Origin: Cristatella mucedo
Lineage: Eukaryota; Bryozoa; Phylactolaemata; Cristatellidae
Length of the DNA stretch: 64,000 bases
Direction of reading: 5' to 3'
NCBI GenBank assembly: GCA_009760855.2
Contig: WPIO01000016.1
Span: forward strand, 64,001 to 128,000
Made by a program: the position numbers and the translations under genes. The notes beneath the pieces were generated by a model, which saw nothing but the letters and a program-made list of their open reading frames with translations, ran no database searches and was not told the origin of the DNA. Below, piece after piece: positions 20,780 through 32,910 of this stretch (positions are counted from its first letter, which is position 1; each line of letters starts with the position of its first letter).

Positions 20780-22870
20780 ATAATAGTAATAATTCACTTG
20801 ACACAGCGCCCTCAGTGAACACAATCTCTTCTTAGGCGCTTTACATTTGCTGCAAAGGGAAACGCGATTGAATCGTGAGTAATATCATGCTTGATGAACA
20901 GCATGAACAACGTGAATAGGGGTGACATGCACAAGGTAAGCAAGCAGCATGCAAATGTGGTTAGTGGCAGCATGCACAGTGTCAGCCCGCATAAGCACCT
21001 GAAGGACCAATCACAGGGGCCCATTAAATGATGTCCTAAATGGGTGTTCTCAAGTTCTTTTTAAATGTCGTCAAGTTAGGGGATGTGCTGACCTAAGTCG
21101 GGAGTGAGTTCCACGCTTTGGGAGCATACACACTAAATGCACGGTCTCCAAAGGATTTGAGGTTTGTACGAGGTAGTGGTAAACTGTTGGATTCCGAAAA
21201 GTGGGTAATACGATGCTTGGCCTGGCGGGGGAGTAGATCTGAGAGATAGGCTGAAGCCAAAGAATGAAGTGACCTAAAAGTGAGCAAATAAGCCTTAAAG
21301 TCAATCCACTACTTGACTGGTAGCCAATGCAGGTCGGCGAGAAGTGGTGTGATGTGGCAACTGCGATGCTCGCGACAGGCAAGCCTAGCTGCAGAGTTTT
21401 GCACAAGCTGTAATCGCCTGATTGCACATGCTGGTAGGCCACCAAGCAGCTAGTTACAGAAGTCAAGTCGGGATGTCACCAATGCACGGACCGACTTAGA
21501 AGTGGTATCCTTATGTAAACAAGCCCGAATTTTAGCAATGTTATGTAGCTGAAAGTAGGCAGATCTGACTGTGGAGCTGACGTGATCGTTTAACGAGAGG
21601 TCACATTGGAACATGACACCTAGATTTCAAGCTGATTCAACAAGAGATATGCTGGCAGAGCCAATTTTGAGACTCAACTTTTCCAATTTCAGAATCACAC
21701 TGGGTTTGCCCATAACTAGTAAGTTAGTTTTACCATCGTTTAATTTTAGAAAATTTGATGCCATTCATGTGCGGATGTCATCAATACATGCAGCAAGTCA
21801 GTTGAGAGAATTCGAAGTGCTCGAAGGCTGAGAGGGATCAAAGCAAAGATACAACTGAGTGTCATCCCCAAAGATGTGAAAGCCTAGATTGTGCATGGCA
21901 ATCACATCAGCAAGAGGGAGAGTATAAACCGTGAAAGAACCGAACCTAGCACGGAGCCCTGAGGTACCCCATATTTCAGAGGTACCTCGGATGATCTTTG
22001 TCCTTTTACTCAATACTCTGGACTCTCCCGCTGAGATATGATCTGAACCATTGTAGAGCAGTACCAGTGATGCCCAGGCGAGATGAGAGGCGCTCTAGAA
22101 GAACTATGTGATCGATAGTATCAAAGCTACCGAAAGATCGAGCAAATCAAGCAGAGACACTCTACCCATGTCTGCATTCCTAAGTAGGTCGTTGTACACC
22201 CTAAGCAATGCCGACTCTGTGGAGTGATTTGCTCTAAAGCTAGACTAGAACTTAATAGTAAGGGTTGAGGTTTCAATATATGAGTCCAGCTGGTCTACCA
22301 CGACCAGCTCAAGTGTCTTTGATAGGAATGGTAGAAGGGAGACTGGGCGGTAGTTGCTCAAATTCTCTTGGTCCGGTGTCGCTTTCTTGAGAAGTGGCCT
22401 AACTACAGCTTTTTGAAAGGGGCTGTTACATGACCCGAGGCTAATGACATATTAATGATGTTAGTTATGCATGGCAGCAGCAGATCAATGCAATGTAGGA
22501 GCAGTAGAAATAGGGTCTAGAAGACTTGGTGTCTTCTTTGATAGGGATATGAACTTCAGGACGAGATTGCCTGTAACCTGCTTAAATGTAGACATTGAGG
22601 AGCAGCCAGGAATCAGGGAACAGCATTCTAGGGGGATGTTGCCATCGTAGGGATGGACTCCCTGATCTTGTCCATATTTTGCACAAAGAATCGAGAGAAG
22701 TGATCGGCTAGACCATCACAAGGATTATCAGGTAAGGAGCTAATCTGGGAGCGATTGAGGAGATGGTTGATCGTCGACATCAGCATTCTCAGTTTGTGCT
22801 TCAACATTATTTTTACAGAAGCTGGCCTTGACCTTTGCTAGGATTGATTGGTATACTGGAAAATAGTTAT
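20780..22870 (-). mobile_element. LINE family A, about 2.1 kb, minus strand (reverse transcriptase plus 3' end)
   Basis: The longest LINE A copy here. Read on the minus strand from about 22870 it gives [20 protein letters not shown] and [11 protein letters not shown], then an NDLL block, LGFHIFGDDTQLYLCFDPSQ (catalytic motif altered from YADD to FGDD), SARNLGV-like and LHWLPVK-like blocks. It ends with the 3' hairpin and an ATTATTATT tail at 20780-20800. Stops and frameshifts break the frame, so it is inactive. The 5' endonuclease part is missing. Confidence 0.88.
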
Positions 22871-23439
22871 AGCGCGAGACTTTATCACCCGAGGCTGCGG
22901 CTATACGCCCGAGCGGCGTCCTGATCTAGTTAAATATTAAGTGAAACACTGTTGAAAAGGGAAACCCCCTTAAAATCCGGTGCTATTCCCACCTGCCGGA
23001 ATTAGCAATGTTCACCGGTCGGTATTCATCGTAGGAAGCATTCGTACTAAGTTTCGATCAAGTTCCCGTCTTGATCTTTAGCTGGCTGAGTGGTTGACAG
23101 AAGTTTCCGTTGAGTCATGCCAGCGCGGCCGACTGTTGCCTTTGGAGTTATTATGCTAAATAAGTTGGATAGTTGTGCTGCGTCGGAGGCATGAAACTGC
23201 GAATGGGAAAATAAATATCATGATTCCTTTGTCTATTGCAGCCTTTAACTTCAGTCGGACTCAATTGTGGACGCTGCAGGAGGATATAGCCCAAGCACCT
23301 CCAGACCGTGCGGTGGACGCTTTACAGATAATCATAGTATAGGACCTACACTAGTCTTCATATGCCTGTCGATGGACAGTCAGTCCTGATCGTCTGTATG
23401 CTTTTTCAAGCTTTCACTTAGTAGACCTGACTAGTTTAA
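22871..23439. other. No recognised feature
   Basis: Spacer between two oppositely oriented LINE A copies; nothing recognised. Confidence 0.4.
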
Positions 23440-24690
23440 TGTCTGTGGTAAACCATTGCATTAGATGCTATCGATAGCCAAGTTCTTCTTGAGGACCTTT
23501 CATCTAGTCTGGGTACTGGCATTGCACTGCAACGGTTCAGATTCTATCACTTGGGGAAACTACAGAGTATTGACACGAAGGGTTTAAGATCACCAGAGGA
23601 ACCTCTGAAATATGGGGTACCTCTGGGCTCAGTGCTTGGTCCTGTGCTTTTCACGGTTTATACATTTCCTTTTGCCGACATGATTGCCAAGCAATATCTC
23701 GGCTTTCACTTCTACGCAGATGACACTCAGTTGTCCCTTCGAGCCCTCCCAGCCCTTCACCATGTCAAATTCTCTCAGCTCTCTTGCTCAATGCATTGAT
23801 GACATCTGCACATGGATGGCAGCAAATTTTCTTCAACTGACTGATGATACAAACCAACCTCCAAGTTGTGACCAAAGCAAATGTGATTCAGAAATTGGAA
23901 GTGCTAACGCTCAAAATAGGCTCTACTAGCATATGTCCTGTTGAATATGCAAGAAATCTAGGTGTCATGTTCCAAAGTGACCTTTTGTTACACGACCACA
24001 TTACCTCCACAATCAAGTCTGCCTACTTTCAGCCACATAGCATTGCTAAAGTTCTGGCTTGTTTAGACTGGGATACCACATTTAAGTTGTTGAGCCGTGA
24101 TGGCACACTAGGTAAGGCGGTTGCTTTATGGGTTCGAATCCTGCATCCGGTGACCCTTTGCAGCCACTGCAAAAGGTGGTGATTGCCGTAAATGCTATTC
24201 TGTCACTACTTAAAAGAGGCGGTTGAATAAGCTAAAATTTCTTTTAAGTTGCTTCCTGCGTTTGTGACATCTCGTCTTTACTTCTGTAAGTCACTACTTG
24301 CTGTCCTGCCGGCCTGTGGAATCAGGCACTTTCAGCTGGTGCAATACTCTGCTGGTAGGTTTGTCTGTCGTAAGCACTGCAGTTGCCACATTACATGACT
24401 TCTCGCCGATCTGCACTAGCTACCAGGCAAGCAACGGGTCGACTTTAAGGTTCTATCGCTCACTTTTAGGTCCCTTCATTCTTTGGCTCCAGCCTACTTG
24501 TCAGATCTGCTTCCCCACCAGAATAAGCATCGTACAACTGCTTTTCGGAATCTACTTGTTTACCTATACTACAAACCTCAAACCCTTTGGAGATTGTTCC
24601 TGTAGATCGTGTGCTCCCAAAGCTTGGAACCTACTCCCGACTTGCCTTAGGACATGCTATACAACTGTTACTATTACTAATATTATTATT
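23440..24690 (+). mobile_element. LINE family A fragment with SINE2 insertion, upstream of TRIM copy 2
   Basis: Encodes PLKYGVPLGSVLGPVLFTVY, then LGFHFYADDTQL (intact YADD), a QKLEVLTLKIGSTSICPVEY-like block and ARNLGVMFQSDL, interrupted by SINE2 at 24090-24244. It then resumes into the C-terminal part. It is paralogous to 1-1250, including the identical SINE position. Confidence 0.87.
24090..24244 (+). mobile_element. SINE2 in LINE A (same site as 612-788)
   Basis: A-box-like TGGCACACTAGGTAAGGCGG and a canonical B-box GGTTCGAATCC (24131-24141). The target duplication TAAGTTG lies at 24083-24089 and 24245-24251. It lacks about 24 bp between the boxes that the 612-788 copy retains. Confidence 0.78.
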
Positions 24691-24899
24691 ATGAGCAGCA
24701 AGTTTCAGTCTGAAAAAGTGGCAACTCCCACTCTGCCAAAAGTAACAGGTCAAATCAGTCCAATCTACCTGGCATTATTTTAAAGGTCTGTTATAGAGAT
24801 TTTATCTTTTTCTGCTCTCTGATTAAAACCGGCCTCCTTTACGCAGCTTGTATAGCTGCTCTGTGAGCCTGGCGTTATTGTACCTTTTTAAGGTTTATC

Positions 24900-27800
24900 A
24901 TGTCACAAGAGCTTCCAATTCACCGACTTGCATCAATAAATGAATGCCTGCTGTCTTGCATCACATGTGGACAAATTGCAGAGGAGCCTGTGCTGCTGAC
25001 CTGCCTGCACAGCTGCTGCAATGGCTGCGCCGACCGTGCTGCCACAGCAGAGAGCTCAATAAACATTCGCTGTACAGCTTGTGACGTACCCACCGACTTA
25101 AGTAAAGGAAAGCATCACAACGGTTTTATTGCCGAGTGCGTGAGGCGCTTTAAAACCCTAAAAGATGCTGACAAGTGCAGCTTGTGCAGAGAGGACGAAA
25201 GCTCTGACCAGCCAGCAGACGTCTGGTGCAAGCAGTGCCAGAAATCCTTGTGTTCTGCCTGCTTACTTGGTCATAACCGATACAACAAACGTCACATGAC
25301 CATTGGGCTTTCACGGATTACGAGCTGGAGTCAAGTACTTGAGGCCGCAGAGCTGCAGCAGTGCCTGCAGCACCAGAAACAACTTGATCTGATGTGCTTC
25401 ACTTGCAAGCAAGCCAAGTGCCCCGACTGTGTGAGACTATGTGAGGTCTCAGGTCACTCTTTGCCGCAGCATCTGAAAGGACCAAAAGCCGAAACTTTCG
25501 TTAAGGAAACAAGAGAGAGCATACAGCGTCTGTTTGAGCATTTGAATGCAAAGTCTTCCCAGCTCTTACGGCCCAGGAATCTGGTCAAAGATGTCCAATC
25601 AGCTCGTGCCATCCATTTGGACGTGATTAAGACGAGGAAGAAGTATACTATAGATGCTGTGACCAAAGCCTTTGATAATTGTGAAAGCAAGGTGAAGGAC
25701 TGCTACGACCAGCTGGAGGTGAGCGCTGCCACCGTGCAAGGCCTGGCTGAACAGCTGCACCAGTCTGTGCAGCATGCATCGACTTACATCAGCAGCCTCA
25801 CGGCTGCAGCATGCGATCCTGATTTGCTCGACCAGCAAGCGACCTTGCAGTCGCGCTTCGAAGTGCTTTGTAAGCAGCTAGAGAGGTTCAGAGATATACC
25901 GGCGGCTGAAACGCTGGTAACACTGAGTGGATCTCTGCCTGAGGACTTGGATGTGGTGGTCACCTCGTGGATGGGAGCTCCGAAGCTGACCACAGGTAAC
26001 TGCCTACGAAGCGATGCAGCCAGTGCATGGCCTAGCTCAATGTGCTGACACGCGAACCTTTCCGAAATTCCGAAGTTGCAGCCATTGGCGCATTTGTCCT
26101 TGTAGACTGTCTCGGCCAACTCATTGACGACGTTAGTGTCTCTAAGGATGGTGCAAGAGCCGGTGACGTGGCAGGTGAGCTCACATTTTAGGACACATTT
26201 TCAATCCATGACTTTCTGCTGCCGAGCCACTAGCTTGCATGTTGCCTCACTTTCCTGTGTTATGCTGTCAGAGTTGCTTGATGTATATGTCTGCAAGGTC
26301 TTGAACTAAAGGCCCAACACCTAACAACAGCTATTGCAATACATTCAAGTAGGAACTGTTAAGGCAAGTAACAGATCGGAGTATACAGTGTATTTGCAAA
26401 CCCGACGAGAGCCCTTACCTAAAGTGCAAGCAATAGCTCCGGATAATGTAGTGTACATTTATCAGTGTAAATTTTGGATATTATCTTCTGAAATTTGTCT
26501 ACTTGACTTATAAAAATCATTGACCCAATTAAAAACACGAAATCCTGTACGTTATTAATTCAGCTTTTCATATGGTAATACTTCGATCTATTTCCACATT
26601 AGTTTTATCACTGGCTTAGGGCTTCCATGCTGCCATTACCGAAAATCTTCTCCACTTTGCTGTTGACGTCACATCAAGTGATTGTGCTGACATCGTCACA
26701 TTCTCAGTGCTGCTACGAGTGGCTGAGGCATTTCACTCCATCGATTGTAGGACCAGCTAATAGCCATAGATAACAACCGCTTTAATGGGTCTCTCAGTGG
26801 TTCACTTTATACTATTGTTATAAGACCAGTGTTCATCTTCTAATAGCAACTAATAATCAGGTTGATGAGTTCCTGGGTGGTTCTAGCTCTTTCCGATCGT
26901 ATTCCCATCTGCCTCCGGATTAATATTTGCAAGCCAATGTAAGCTGCTGCCTCTATTCAGATTATATATTAGTTGTCTTTTAGTTATCTATTAGTTGTAG
27001 ATTTAGTAATATATTAGTTTCAGATTAGTTGTCCCAGTCTCTGTGATTCAGCACAGCTTTTTTTATTTTTACTCTCAAGGCAAAATTAAGTCTTTTGGCT
27101 TCATTATAAAACCGAAAGCAGCTTAGGCATTGAGTGTGCTTTAAAGATGCATAATTTTTTTGGCTTTCCAGAGTTTCAGATTTGGATCCATACATGCGTT
27201 TATGCATACATATAGGTGATTAAAAACTCTTGACAAGTGACACTAAGCGCCATTAAAAAAGTTATGCTTTGCTAATCAAAGTGCCTCATTTCCAAATTCA
27301 AAAGAGACTTAACAGCTCTTATGCCTACTTGCACTTGGCAATAGTGATTTGCCTGTAGCAAGAATCAAGCACACGACTTGGATCGTAACGTGCAAGCATC
27401 TTAACCCTGGGCTTAAGACTCGGGGGGGGGGCAGCATTAGTCCACTGCTATCTAAAAGATTGAACATTAGTCCACTGCTACCTAATAGATCGAGACTGGC
27501 TCCTGTAGGCAGTTTTTTCTGATTTGCTATACTTGATATAGTGTTATAACATTACAATTTGCTCGTAGCAGGGAACAAATGCAAGGGATAAGAGAGATAA
27601 ACATGTGTGCCAGGGTACCTAGAAGTTGAGTACATGACCTCTGACACTAGGCTCAAAATAGGGCCTGCAAGCTACCTTACCTGATACTTGTTGACCACTC
27701 ATAGCCTTCAGCTACATAGTGCTGCATTACTTTATCGTCTTCATTGTTGGCTTCCGATCTGTTTCACAGGTGTACAGTCGCACAGCCATCAGGTCTGATT

Positions 27801-28159
27801 CGTGACTACTGCTCTTTTCATTAGGACTTTAATAATCGTTGCTGTATCTCAGACTGGTTGTGCAAATGAATTTTTTTTCTCCTTATCTGTTCGTTTCTAT
27901 TAATTTCACATGGTTTGGTGTTGTTATACAGTCAGTAGCTGCTACCAAGCTCCTGTGCACTAGTCAACCTGTCTGCTGCCATTGGGTCTTGGCCCTGGGG
28001 GTACGGTTATGGTAGGCATTCCTGTAATGACCTCCTCTAGCAGGGGTGACAGCGGCTATGGCTTGTTGGCGATCGTGTTCGTTGATGGAGGTTAACGTGC
28101 AGTCAGATTTCTAGTATTTGCTTTGCCACCGTAGGAGAGAGAGAGATAGAGAGAGAGAT

Positions 28160-28214
<55 letters not shown>

Positions 28215-31200
28215 AGAGAGAGAGAGGGGAGAGGGGGAGAGGTAGAGAGGGGGAGAGGGAGAGAGGTCAGACCTGGCCGAACGGCAGGTAGGCTATCCTA
28301 AGTGTAAAGTATCCCAAGTATAAAGTGCTCTTAATTTACGGAATAGGTTGGTAATTGGAGTCTTGAAACTGGGAATAATAAGCGACTATACAAATGTGAA
28401 TATTGCTTCAACTGGCATGTAATAAATCAAGCTGCAGCAGCAGACGGTAGACGAACGGCAGCAGACGGCAGGCAGATGGCCGTCGCTGAGCCACTGTGGG
28501 GTGAGACCCACCTCGTGCGGCTTGTTGGGGGCCTAGTCCAGCTGGGTGGCATCGGCCGGTGAGAACAGCCCGGCTTCCGACCGCTATCGGACACTTGCAG
28601 CTGCGGCCGACGGAAAGTCAGCGGCAGGAGCAGCACGTAAAGGAGTGCGCAGCAGTTCCGAATACTGGCTGCATCACTTGTCAGTGTTTTTGCTGACAGA
28701 AGCTGCTAAGTAGGAACGCTAGGCTATAAATAGATTCCGACATACTAAGCGGTTGCTGTAAGAGTAAGGCAGTATCACTAGCTAGCTGCTGGTCCTGACG
28801 ACCTCAACTGCAAGCTTAAATAGAGCCTCTTCATATCGCACACGTTGTACTATCTTCTACAGTAGCAAGAGCCTATGGGCATGTCGTAAAAACGCAGAGG
28901 TATATTTTATCATATCGTATGTGGTGGTGATCTATGACTGCTCCACCATCATCGTCTCTTACCTGCACTATCCAGATGTCTACAAAGGTGCAGATATTTT
29001 CCGAATTGTAGCAAAGGTACGTATTTTCTACTTGCTGGTCTCAATGTGGCTATGGCTAGCTATTTCTTACCGGTTTATAATCAAAATTGCTTGTAGGTGA
29101 ACCAAAGAAACACCCAGTTGTCATTAGATTCAACGCTCTCATTTGGAATGCTGCTTGACCCCATGAGATTGTCGTCTGAAGAGAATAAATTTACTGGTAC
29201 ATGCGTTTGTAAATAGACTTGTGTGACCTGTGGTCTTGGATAGACAAACTGTTATAGCATGACCTAGCAGACTGCTGAAGACGGTTGCTGCAGACGGTTG
29301 CATCAAGATTCTGGCGGGTAGGAATACACTATTCTAGGATTCTGGCCGGTTGGGATGCAATAGGGGGGGGGGCACGTGACATTAGCAATGTGGAATTGTG
29401 ATGCATGGTTCGGTGCATGTTTTCGGCTAAAAGGTTGTGCAAGCAAGTAGTCCTGAGTGTGTCGTGTTTGGCTTTAGCATGCTATGCATTAAACTAGCTA
29501 TCTGCCGCATGTCAGATCAAGATATCTTTCAGTGACTTGTAATGCACGGGTAAGATATTTTGTTCACTGTGGGCACTATACAAACGTCGTATTATAGTTA
29601 TGGCTGTAAAGGCAGTCTACCTGCAATGAATAAGTATCGTGATTCTATTTTATTGGTCACACGGATAGAAAGGGTTGCCTCTGCATTGGTTGGCAAAGAA
29701 AAGAGAAGTGATTTGTAAGTGCAGAACAAGTAATGATAGTGGCAAAAATGGCCGTGACAATAAGAGCTTGTAGTTGCAATGACGTAATAGGGTCATTCTC
29801 TTCGGTTAGCCTAGTAAGGGTTGCCTAGGTGTGAGGTCAAACAAAAGAGTGATTAATTTGTAAGTAGTATTATATTGTAAGTGTATTGATGGTTCAGCGA
29901 TCAAGTGATCGAGCTATGGCTATTGCTGTTGCAGCAGCACACTAGGTCCAGGGTTTGAAGATTAAAGTTTGAGTGAGTGCTTGCATCGAGCGCTTTAGTG
30001 CTTGGATCGAGCGCTTTAGTGCTTGCATCGAGCGCTTTATTGCTTGCATCGAGCGCTTTAGTGCTTGGATCGAGCGCTTTAGTGCTTGCATCGAGCGCTT
30101 TAGTGCTTGGATCGAGCTGCACTGCATTGTCAGGTATCTGTATCTTGCTAATAGAGAAGTGTAAATGCACCGACAGTGCTGAAGTCATATGTAGCACTGG
30201 TGCATGCCCTGTTAGTGTCCCAGTGCATGTGCTGCCTTGAATGAGTACGTGAACCCAGACACGATAAGCTTGAAAATGCAGACTAAGTAAATGTGGCATG
30301 GTATTGGAGGCGAGAGCTTATAATATTTGACAAGGTCACAGGAAATCTCCATAGTTGTGCATTAAGGTACCAGTACTCTTTGATGACGAATCACAAAAAG
30401 AGCAGGCAATGAGGCCCGTGAATTGGTTGTATTGATTACTGAGGACCAGGCAAGTTTAGCAAAGCTACCTCACTTACCTTGTTTAGCTGTTGAGATTGAA
30501 CTCAGCACTAAAAATGAGTGAACTTTGTGCAGATATATTTAAAGGCTGTACCTCAGTTCCTTTGGGGACTGTGCGTTTAGTTCGTATGCTCCCAAAGCCC
30601 ATTGTGCATTCTCGCCTGGCGTCACGACATCTCTTGACTTGACCACGTTCAGTAAGAAACTAAAAGCGCACCTTTATATCACAGCCTTTAGCAGTGGGCA
30701 TCACAGCTTTGATTTGCACGCTCACCATTGCATGTCACCCCTCAGCCTGTTATTCTTGTTGTTTATTGAATATGCTACCACAAACCCCAGGCAAGTTTAG
30801 CAAAGCTACCTCACTTACCTTGTTTAGCTGTTGAGATTGAACTCAGCACTAAAAATGAGTGAACTTTGTGCAGATATATTTAAAGGCTGTACCTCAGTTC
30901 CTTTGGGGACTGTGCGTTTAGTTCGTATGCTCCCAAAGCCCATTGTGCATTCTCGCCCATTGTGCATTCTCGCCTGGCGTCACGACATCTCTTGACTTGA
31001 CCACGTTCAGTAAGAAACTAAAAGCGCACCTTTATATCACAGCCTTTAGCAGTGGGCATCACAGCTTTGATTTGCACGCTCACCATTGCATGTCACCCCT
31101 CAGCATGTTATTCTTGTTGTTTATTGAATATGCTACCACAAACCAATCGATCGTGCTTCCTTTGCGGCAAACGCAAAGTGCCTTGAAAGAGATGTAATTC

Positions 31201-32283
31201 TCTGCTTTATCAAATGTTATATTTATTCTTATAAAAATATGACCAAGCATGTTGCAACAGTGCAACCAAGCAACGAAGAGTCGTACGACCTTTTATCGTA
31301 TTTATATTTAAGCAAGATTGAAGCCGATCTTGTATTCCCACAATGCTGCATTCTTTGTAGCAGACGAGCAGCCAGCTATGCACTTCGGCCAGGCCTCCAG
31401 CAGCTTCCAGACGCCTGTCTGGTGCTGTGATCTGTCTGTCACATCAGAGGGGCATCTGCTGCTGGCTGCCGGTCAGCTCGGCCTGAAAGAATACAGTCAG
31501 AGCGGCAGAGAGCTGAGCGCCTGGGAACCTGCGAGGAACTCTTCGAGGCTGAGCGATGGTGAGGACGACTGGGTCGCTACAGTGCAGTCCATACAGGACG
31601 GACGTGCAGCTGTAGGCTTGAACTACTCACGGCTCATCCTACTGCTCAGACGCAGCTCTGCTGCTGCTGCTGCTGCTGCTGCTGCAGGGGACTCGCAAGG
31701 AACGTGGATCGAGGACCGACGTGTCGCTGTGCTGCCGTGGTCTCCCTGGATGCTGTCCTCGATCGGCGACCTGCTTGCTGTGACCGAGGGCTCGCTGTGG
31801 TTAGCTGGCCGGGGGCTGCAGGTGCTGCAGCTGAGCTCGGGGCAGCTGCTGCACAGCAGCGAGTACGAGTATAAGATACAGAGTGTGGCTCTCACTGCTG
31901 CTGCTCTGGTCACTACGAGCTGGAGCGAGCTGAAGCTGGACGGTGGCAGAGAGCTGCACGTAGTGGACAACTGCAGCCACCGAGGTGACAGACAATGGAG
32001 ACACGAGCTGAGCAGCGAGGAGGAAGCGCTGGACGTCTGTGCATCAGGCGGCATCGTGTACGTGGCCGTGGCAGGGCTGCAGCAGGGAGACAGGAGCAGG
32101 AGCTGTGTGAGGGCACTCTGTGCTTTGACTGGGCAGGTGCTGCAGCAGGTCCTCTCCTATAGCAGCCAAGGACTGCAGGAGCCTCGGTACCTGTCACTGG
32201 GTGGAGGACAGAGGACAGTGCTTGCCGTCCTGGGCGGGGACGAGCAGACTGTGAGCGTGTACCCTGCAGCAGCTAAGAGCTAA
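24900..32283 (+). CDS. TRIM-like RING/B-box/coiled-coil/beta-propeller protein, copy 2 (3 exons)
   Basis: Predicted exons are 24900-25995, 26082-26174 and 31361-32283, phase 1 at both joins, giving 703 residues with no internal stop. RING, B-box1 (CSLC, CKQC, CSAC) and B-box2 (CLQH, CFTC, CPDC, GHSLPQH) ligands are all kept. The coiled-coil region has near-identical blocks to copy 1, such as ARAIHLDVIK and KVKDCYDQLEVSAATVQ. The propeller exon is about 11 residues longer, mainly from a nine-alanine run (GCT repeat) where copy 1 has four. The start is the first ATG, aligned with copies 1 and 3. Likely an E3 ubiquitin ligase by architecture. Intron 2 is 5.2 kb. Both copies 1 and 2 could be functional. 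Differences are spread through coding and non-coding parts alike, so constraint cannot be judged by eye. Confidence 0.83.
25996..26081 (+). other. Intron 1 of TRIM copy 2 (86 nt)
   Basis: GTAACT donor, TGCTGAC branch-point-like word, and GTTGCAG acceptor. Same length and position as in copies 1 and 3. Confidence 0.82.
27320..27425 (-). mobile_element. tRNA-like SINE remnant in intron 2
   Basis: On the minus strand AAGCCCAGGGTTAAGATGC is A-box-like and GTGCTTGATTCTTGC is B-box-like, spaced as in a tRNA. A matching copy lies at 58735-58845. No tail was identified. Confidence 0.35.
28133..28265. repeat. (GA)n microsatellite in intron 2
   Basis: GAGAGATAGAGAG then pure GA, then GGGGAGAG. Much shorter than the paralogous array at 59503-59995. 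Confidence 0.95.
28725..28732 (+). promoter_or_regulatory. TATAAATA word inside intron 2
   Basis: TATAAATA in a GC-rich setting, identically placed in copy 3 at 60819-60826. About 285 bp downstream a splice-donor-like AAAG/GTACGT (29017-29024; AAG/GTATGT in copy 3) is also kept. It could be an internal promoter with a first exon feeding exon 3, or simply shared ancestry. Weak support. Confidence 0.2.
29981..30117. repeat. 21-bp minisatellite
   Basis: About 6.5 units of GTGCTTGCATCGAGCGCTTT-A / GTGCTTGGATCGAGCGCTTT-A alternate. The paralogous site at 62065-62130 is unexpanded. The translations (ALDPSTK / ALDASTK repeats) are artefacts. Confidence 0.95.
30449..31143 (+). repeat. 341-bp tandem duplication (two near-identical units)
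   Basis: GGCAAGTTTAGCAAAGC starts at 30449 and 30790. The units differ by one visible substitution (CAGCCTG/CAGCATG) and an extra 18-bp repeat of CCATTGTGCATTCTCGCC in the second. Each unit includes a LINE A C-terminal/3' UTR fragment (TTAGTTCGTATGCTCCCAAA). The copy 3 intron has only one unit. Confidence 0.93.
31144..31235 (+). mobile_element. LINE A 3' end in intron 2
   Basis: AATCGATCGTGCTTCCTTTG, AAAGTGCCTTGAAAGAGATG and CTTTATCAAATGTTATATTTATT. Orthologous to the short copy in copy 1 intron 2. Confidence 0.75.
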
Positions 32284-32450
32284 GAGCTGGAGGTCTGTGA
32301 CATGTAGCTCCGGGCCAGCACTGCATGTCACTTCGTCTGACTGATACCAATGAAGGCTTTACTTACCTTGTAACGAAGCGATACATCAATAATCCATAAA
32401 TAAATAATCCACGATTCAGGAATCTCCATGTGATGCTACGAGTTCCCGTC
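32284..32450 (+). terminator. 3' UTR and polyadenylation signal of TRIM copy 2
   Basis: Matches the copy 1 3' UTR. AATAAA at 32399-32404 lies within ATAAATAAATAAT. Confidence 0.6.
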
Positions 32451-32454
32451 AGAC

Positions 32455-32910
32455 TATAATAATGATAATAATAATAATAATGTACTTGATAAAGTGCCTT
32501 CAGAGAACTCAGTCTCTCTCCAGGTGCTTTACATTTGCTGAAAAGGGAAATACAATTAAATGGTGAGTAATATCATGCTTGATAAATAAACAAAATGAAT
32601 AACATGGTTAGGGGTGACATGCACATGTTAGGGATGACATGCACAGGGTCAGCATGCAAATTTGCTTAGTAGCAGCATGCACAATGTCAGCATGCAGAAG
32701 CAAATGAAGGACAAATCACACGGACCCACTCAATGCTGTCTTAAATAGGTGTTTTTAAGTTGTTTTTTAAATGTGGTCAGGTCAGGGGATGTTCTGACCC
32801 AAGTCGGGAGGGAGTTTCAGGCTTTGGGAGGATACGAACTAAATGCACGGTCTCCGATGGATTTGTGGTTTGTACCAGGTATTTCTAGACTGTTGGATTC
32901 CGAAAAGCAG
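32455..32910 (-). mobile_element. LINE A 3' part, minus strand
   Basis: ATAATAATAATAATG tail, CTTGATAAAGTGCCTTCAGA, then 3' UTR words and the WNSLP-like C-terminal coding end (GACCCAAGTCGGGAGGGAGT). Truncated at its 5' side. Confidence 0.85.

Larger units (their letters stand above)
26175..31360 (+). other. Intron 2 of TRIM copy 2 (5.2 kb)
   Basis: GTGAGC donor and TTTGTAG acceptor. It contains a reverse-transcriptase relic (26620-26758), a tRNA-like SINE, a GA repeat, a 21-bp minisatellite, a 341-bp tandem duplication and a LINE A end. The parts 26759-27319, 27426-28132 and 28263-29980 hold no recognised gene, but they match copy 3 intron 2 (58116-61980) collinearly. Confidence 0.75.

Noticed and set aside
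29901-30299. A secreted repeat protein (ALDPSTK repeats)
   Set aside because: It comes from the 21-bp minisatellite; the paralogous site in copy 3 lacks it.
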